DNA of 64,000 nucleotides from Exiguobacterium undae DSM 14481 (lineage in GTDB: Bacteria; Bacillota; Bacilli; Exiguobacteriales; Exiguobacteriaceae): the NCBI RefSeq assembly GCF_000620805.1, contig NZ_KK211187.1, positions 1,908,398-1,972,397 of the forward strand, in the 5' to 3' direction. This document shows, piece by piece, positions 60,825 through 64,000 of this stretch. The translations under genes and the position numbers were made by a program. The notes beneath the pieces were generated by a model that saw only the letters and a program-made list of their open reading frames with translations, ran no database searches and was not told the origin of the DNA. Every line of letters begins with the position of its first letter. The stretch's first letter is position 1.

Positions 60825-62165
60825 TTAAGCAACGCGTGATTGTTCCGTGCGGTCGGCTTTTTTCCGCCCGAATAATCCGCCTAAGACGGCACCGATGATG
60901 GCGGGTACGACCCAACCAAGCCCGACGGAGAAAAACGGCAACACGTTTTCAAATACGCGCAAGACCGGTCCGACCGGTGCTTCCGCCGCCTTCAGTCCAT
61001 CAAACAGACTGACGGCAAATGTCATCCACATCGCTCCCTGATAGACAGCGGGTTTCCCTTTAAAGACGGAATGTAAAAACGTCAGGAAAATCAGACAGAT
61101 TGCCAGTGGATAAAGTGTCAGCAGAACCGGTTTTGAAATCGCGATCAACTGCGTCAGACCGATGTTGGCAACGAGCGCACTGAAGATCGACAGTCCAATC
61201 GTCCACTTGACGTATGAAATCCGTGGCAACAAGAGGGAGAAGAATGACGCACAGGCAGTGATCAGCCCGACACTTGTCGTCAGACATGCAACCGTGATCA
61301 TCAAACCGAGCAAGATCGAACCGTACGAACCGAAATAATAATCGGAGACGGCAGACAAGATTTCCGCTCCGTTCTTCAACGGACCGATTTTGGCGACACT
61401 GGAAGCCCCCATGAACGCAAGGGCCGAATAGGTGACGGCCAGCAAGCTTGCCGCAATCAAGGCTGCTTTCGAACAGATGATGAGCAGTTGTTTTTTCGAC
61501 GTGACCCCTTTTTCCTTGATTGCCGAGATGATGATGATGCCGAAGACAAACGCTCCGAGGGCATCAAGCGTTAAATACCCTTCTTGAAATCCATTAAAAA
61601 AGGCGTTGTGTTGATACGTCGTCAAAGGATTCTGAAAACTTCCGATTGGCTTAATGACGGCAACGAGAATCAACAGCCCGATGAATGTAATCTTGATCGG
61701 CGTCAAAATCTTTCCGACGACATCGACGATTTTTGTCGGATTCAGCGACAACAGACAGGCAAGCGTATAAAACAGAATCGAAAAGATCAACAGTGGTGTT
61801 GATGACGCCGACTCTCCGAAAAAGGGTTTGATCCCGATTTCATAAGAAACGGTTCCGGCGCGCGGAATCGCAAAAAATGGTCCAATCGCTAAGTACAAGA
61901 TGATGGCAAAAACAAGACCGAAGACCGGGTGGACTCGTGACGCCATCGCCCGTAAATCCGCTTCACCGGAATAGGCGAACGCTAAGATCGCAAGTAACGG
62001 TAAACCGACGCCTGTGACAAGGAACCCGGCATTGGCGACCCAGACTTGCTCCCCTGCCATCTGACCGAGCATCGGTGGAAAAATCAGATTGCCCGCTCCG
62101 AAAAACAAGGCAAACAGCATCATACCGATGACGACAATAAAGGATGTTGGAACTGTTTTAGACAT
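60825..62165 (-). CDS. brnQ: Branched-chain amino acid:cation symporter BrnQ
   Basis: 446 residues from the ATG at 62165 (GGGGG six bases upstream). Twelve membrane helices; FALFFGAGNLIFPPMLGQMAGE is the family's N-terminal signature. Imports Leu, Ile and Val with Na+ or H+. Monocistronic. A CodY-like box and a stable leader hairpin precede it. Confidence 0.9.
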   Translation of the reverse strand: MSKTVPTSFIVVIGMMLFALFFGAGNLIFPPMLGQMAGEQVWVANAGFLVTGVGLPLLAILAFAYSGEADLRAMASRVHPVFGLVFAIILYLAIGPFFAIPRAGTVSYEIGIKPFFGESASSTPLLIFSILFYTLACLLSLNPTKIVDVVGKILTPIKITFIGLLILVAVIKPIGSFQNPLTTYQHNAFFNGFQEGYLTLDALGAFVFGIIIISAIKEKGVTSKKQLLIICSKAALIAASLLAVTYSALAFMGASSVAKIGPLKNGAEILSAVSDYYFGSYGSILLGLMITVACLTTSVGLITACASFFSLLLPRISYVKWTIGLSIFSALVANIGLTQLIAISKPVLLTLYPLAICLIFLTFLHSVFKGKPAVYQGAMWMTFAVSLFDGLKAAEAPVGPVLRVFENVLPFFSVGLGWVVPAIIGAVLGGLFGRKKADRTEQSRVA

Positions 62166-62181
62166 AAGAAACCCCCACGAT

Positions 62182-62219
62182 TTAGTTACGACCTGATTGT
62201 TTTGATCCATCAATCAGGT
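62182..62219 (-). promoter_or_regulatory. Leader hairpin upstream of brnQ
   Basis: 9-bp stem acctgattg/caatcaggt with an 11-base loop, ending 17 bases before the start codon on the minus strand. It has no T-run and there is no T-box sequence (no GGTGGNACC), so role unclear. Confidence 0.4.
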
Positions 62220-62276
62220 ACTTCGTTCGAAAGAATAACATAGGTCTGTGACCTCGTGCTAGGAGTTTATCTGGTG

Positions 62277-62291
62277 AATATTCTGACATTT
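62277..62291. promoter_or_regulatory. CodY box candidate before brnQ
   Basis: aaatgtcagaatatt on the minus strand matches 12 of 15 positions of the CodY motif AATTTTCWGAAAATT, about 112 bases before the start. CodY control of brnQ is known in other Firmicutes. Confidence 0.4.
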
Positions 62292-62461
62292 CTCAAAAAA
62301 CCTTGCTGTTTCACCCTTTTCTAAAATAATGACTGCCAATCCGCTCGAATGATGTAATCGGTAACATAAGTTCATCTGACTCAGTTCAGAAAAGAGGAAT
62401 CTTTTACCCTCAATTGACTTATGGATATTTGTGGTATATTTGGTTAAAAGGAGGGTTTTTG

Positions 62462-63406
62462 ATGAAACGATTATTGATTGGCATGACGGTAGCAAGTCTG
62501 CTTGCCGGCTGTTCCAGCACACCGGAAGCCGAAAAAGTAAAACCACCGGGACTGACCTTCAAGCAAGATGAACAGACGATTAAAATCATTCCGCTCTACG
62601 ACGAATATCAATCGTACGTCGATGCAACGTTAAAAGAGCCGACCGAGAATGGCGCACTATTTGAAAAACATGTTTTGGCTGCGAAACACAAATGGATCGA
62701 AAAAGAAAAACTGACAGATACCTACACAGACCGACGTATTTATGAAATTCCAACCGACAACGTCGAAGAACTGAATAAAACGATTGCCTACTTAAAAAAA
62801 CACCAAGATTCCATTCATCAACAGATTAAAAAAAGTCTTCAGACCTCAATCAAAGCACTGCCGAGAACAGAGAAGCTGACGGTCTTCGTCGCGCCTTACA
62901 ATGTCCATAACGCAGCCGATATTCAACGCTTCGGCGGCGTCAGCGGTTTCGCTTCCGGAAAAAACATGTTCACTCTTTACTTAGCGAAAGATTTTTCAAC
63001 AGATACACTGGCGAATAGCGTCGCCCACGAATACCACCATACCGTTGCTTTTGAAAGCATCACGCACGACTCGATGTTCAACGGTATCATGTTGGAAGGT
63101 GAAGCGGACATGTTTGCCGCACAGGTTTATCCAAAAGGTAAAACGGAAACGACCGAACCGTTGCTCGATCATACATTAGAAAATCTATTAACACATGTCA
63201 ATAATAACGCTGTGACCGAGGACGATTTACGATTTGGAAACTATGACAAACAAATTCCTCCGCTTGCAAAATATACGCTCGGCTTTATGATCATGACGGA
63301 TTTCATTCAAAAAAATCCAGATGTTCCCGTCGCCAAGTGGACCCAGATGCCGCCGGCTGATATTTTAGAAAAAACCGATTATGCGAAAAAATTAACGATC
63401 CGGTAA
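62462..63406 (+). CDS. DUF2268 lipoprotein, predicted zinc protease
   Basis: 314 residues from the ATG at 62462 (GGAGG upstream). Signal peptide with lipobox LLAGC (Cys17). The C-terminal half has SVAHEYHHTVAF (about 186-197) with a zincin-type HEYHH site and downstream MLEGEADMFA giving a third ligand. Members of DUF2268 are predicted extracytoplasmic Zn proteases; substrate unknown. Confidence 0.82.
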   Translation: MKRLLIGMTVASLLAGCSSTPEAEKVKPPGLTFKQDEQTIKIIPLYDEYQSYVDATLKEPTENGALFEKHVLAAKHKWIEKEKLTDTYTDRRIYEIPTDNVEELNKTIAYLKKHQDSIHQQIKKSLQTSIKALPRTEKLTVFVAPYNVHNAADIQRFGGVSGFASGKNMFTLYLAKDFSTDTLANSVAHEYHHTVAFESITHDSMFNGIMLEGEADMFAAQVYPKGKTETTEPLLDHTLENLLTHVNNNAVTEDDLRFGNYDKQIPPLAKYTLGFMIMTDFIQKNPDVPVAKWTQMPPADILEKTDYAKKLTIR

Positions 63407-63432
63407 GCAGCATCCGGACAAAATGAAGATAA

Positions 63433-63480
63433 AAAACCACGAGTTGTGTACCTTTTAACAGATACGCAACTCGTGGTTTT
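63433..63480. terminator. Bidirectional intrinsic terminator
   Basis: Perfect 14-bp stem aaaaccacgagttg and complement between converging genes. Confidence 0.8.
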
Positions 63481-63499
63481 GATATTTTCAGTTGTTCAC

Positions 63500-64000
63500 T
63501 CATTTAAAGGCCGGAATCGCCGTTTCATCATAATTGTCTTCGAGGAACTTTTTAACTTTCGGACTCGTCATCGCTTTCGCAAGCTTCTGAATCGCTTCTG
63601 AATCCTGATTGTCCTCACGGGCAACGAGCGTGATCGCAAAGTCATTTTCGACACCTTCCGTGACGAGCGCATCCTGTTTCGGCGTCAGACCGAGCGGTGA
63701 AGCATAGGCCGGCGTCATGATGACCGCATCTGCATCATCATAAAGACGGGCCAGCATCAGTAAATCCACTTCCTTGAATTTAAAGTCGCGTTTGTTTTCC
63801 GTGATGTCTTTCATCGTGTAATACGGACCGGTTTTCTTTTTCAACTGAATCGCATCATGTTGGGCAAGTAAAGCCAGCGAGCGGTCGATGTTCGAGACGT
63901 CGTTCGCGATTGCGATGACGGCACCTTTCGGCAATTGGTCCAGCTTTTTGTATTCTTTCGAATAAAGACCGTAGTTCGCGAAGTAGATCGGTTCAATCGG
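63500..64000 (-). CDS. MetQ/NlpA-family methionine-binding lipoprotein (C-terminal part; runs off the right edge)
   Basis: The last 166 residues are present and the frame is open to the edge. Visible: EPIYFANYGLYSKEYKKLD, LPKGAVIAIANDVSNIDRSLALL, VDLLMLARLYDDADAVIMTPAYASPLGL and the C-terminal helices, matching the NlpA lipoprotein family (methionine uptake). Signal peptide and first domain lie beyond the window. Confidence 0.85.
   Translation of the reverse strand, partial: PIEPIYFANYGLYSKEYKKLDQLPKGAVIAIANDVSNIDRSLALLAQHDAIQLKKKTGPYYTMKDITENKRDFKFKEVDLLMLARLYDDADAVIMTPAYASPLGLTPKQDALVTEGVENDFAITLVAREDNQDSEAIQKLAKAMTSPKVKKFLEDNYDETAIPAFK

Noticed and set aside
62182-62400. T-box leader before brnQ
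   Set aside because: No GGTGGNACC sequence or antiterminator/terminator pair; only a simple hairpin.

Overview
The window looks like chromosome of a low-to-mid GC Gram-positive bacterium of the class Bacilli. Exiguobacterium fits best, judged from protein families and overall style; that is inference, since no rRNA gene or housekeeping marker settles it. Supporting signs are strong purine-rich ribosome binding sites, cre-like sites, a TPP riboswitch with an intrinsic terminator, SigB-like, Fur-like and Zur-like boxes, and lipoprotein signal peptides. I see no rRNA, tRNA, CRISPR array, transposase, prophage or integration site. Both ends cut through genes: a family 2 glycosyltransferase on the left and a MetQ-type lipoprotein on the right.

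Layout. 1-1474: part of a probable exopolysaccharide operon, with a membrane protein carrying a degenerate GGDEF domain (YdaK-like) overlapping a glycosyltransferase. 1590-3282: two-gene ABC exporter. 3521-14806: sugar locus with a binding protein, two permeases, LacI regulator, GH13 glucosidase, large GH94 phosphorylase and GH3 beta-glucosidase. The GH3/GH94/ABC set resembles the known Listeria system for beta-1,2-glucooligosaccharides; two promoters carry the same palindromic operator plus cre-like sites. 15085-25316: amino-acid binding protein, SDR-like protein, MarR-controlled ABC-2 protein, NERD protein, PadR-controlled ABC exporter, BI-1 family protein and AAC(3)-like acetyltransferase. 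25327-29438: sbcC and sbcD. 29587-30267: two small proteins.

30395-34150: thiazole-branch thiamine operon tenI-thiO-thiS-thiG-thiF behind a TPP riboswitch. 34210-37979: NagZ-like lipoprotein, OsmC-like protein, MFS exporter and an NlpC/P60-like secreted protein whose catalytic residues are all replaced. 38050-40999: YtrA-like GntR regulator with an ABC transporter. 41140-43381: small membrane protein, Pro/Glu-rich peptide, general-stress SDR and NUDIX hydrolase. 43736-45788: two paralogous SH3b-M23 wall hydrolases. 45830-47661: flavin monooxygenase-like gene under a very long Zur-type palindrome, then an unknown gene. 47830-60685: glycerol dehydrogenase, a complete petrobactin-type operon asbABCDEF, its probable binding protein, an AraC/binding-protein fusion regulator, two FecCD permeases and a HmoA-like haem monooxygenase, with four Fur-like boxes. 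60825-64000: BrnQ carrier, DUF2268 lipoprotein and partial MetQ.

How the parts work together. The iron region is a coherent unit: AsbF makes 3,4-dihydroxybenzoate, AsbC/D activate it, AsbE loads it on spermidine, AsbA/B join to citrate, and the binding protein plus FecCD permeases would bring the ferric complex back; the transport ATPase is not in the window. The sugar locus is self-contained for uptake and intracellular breakdown of beta-linked glucooligosaccharides but has no secreted endoglucanase here. All functions are read from sequence motifs and gene context only.
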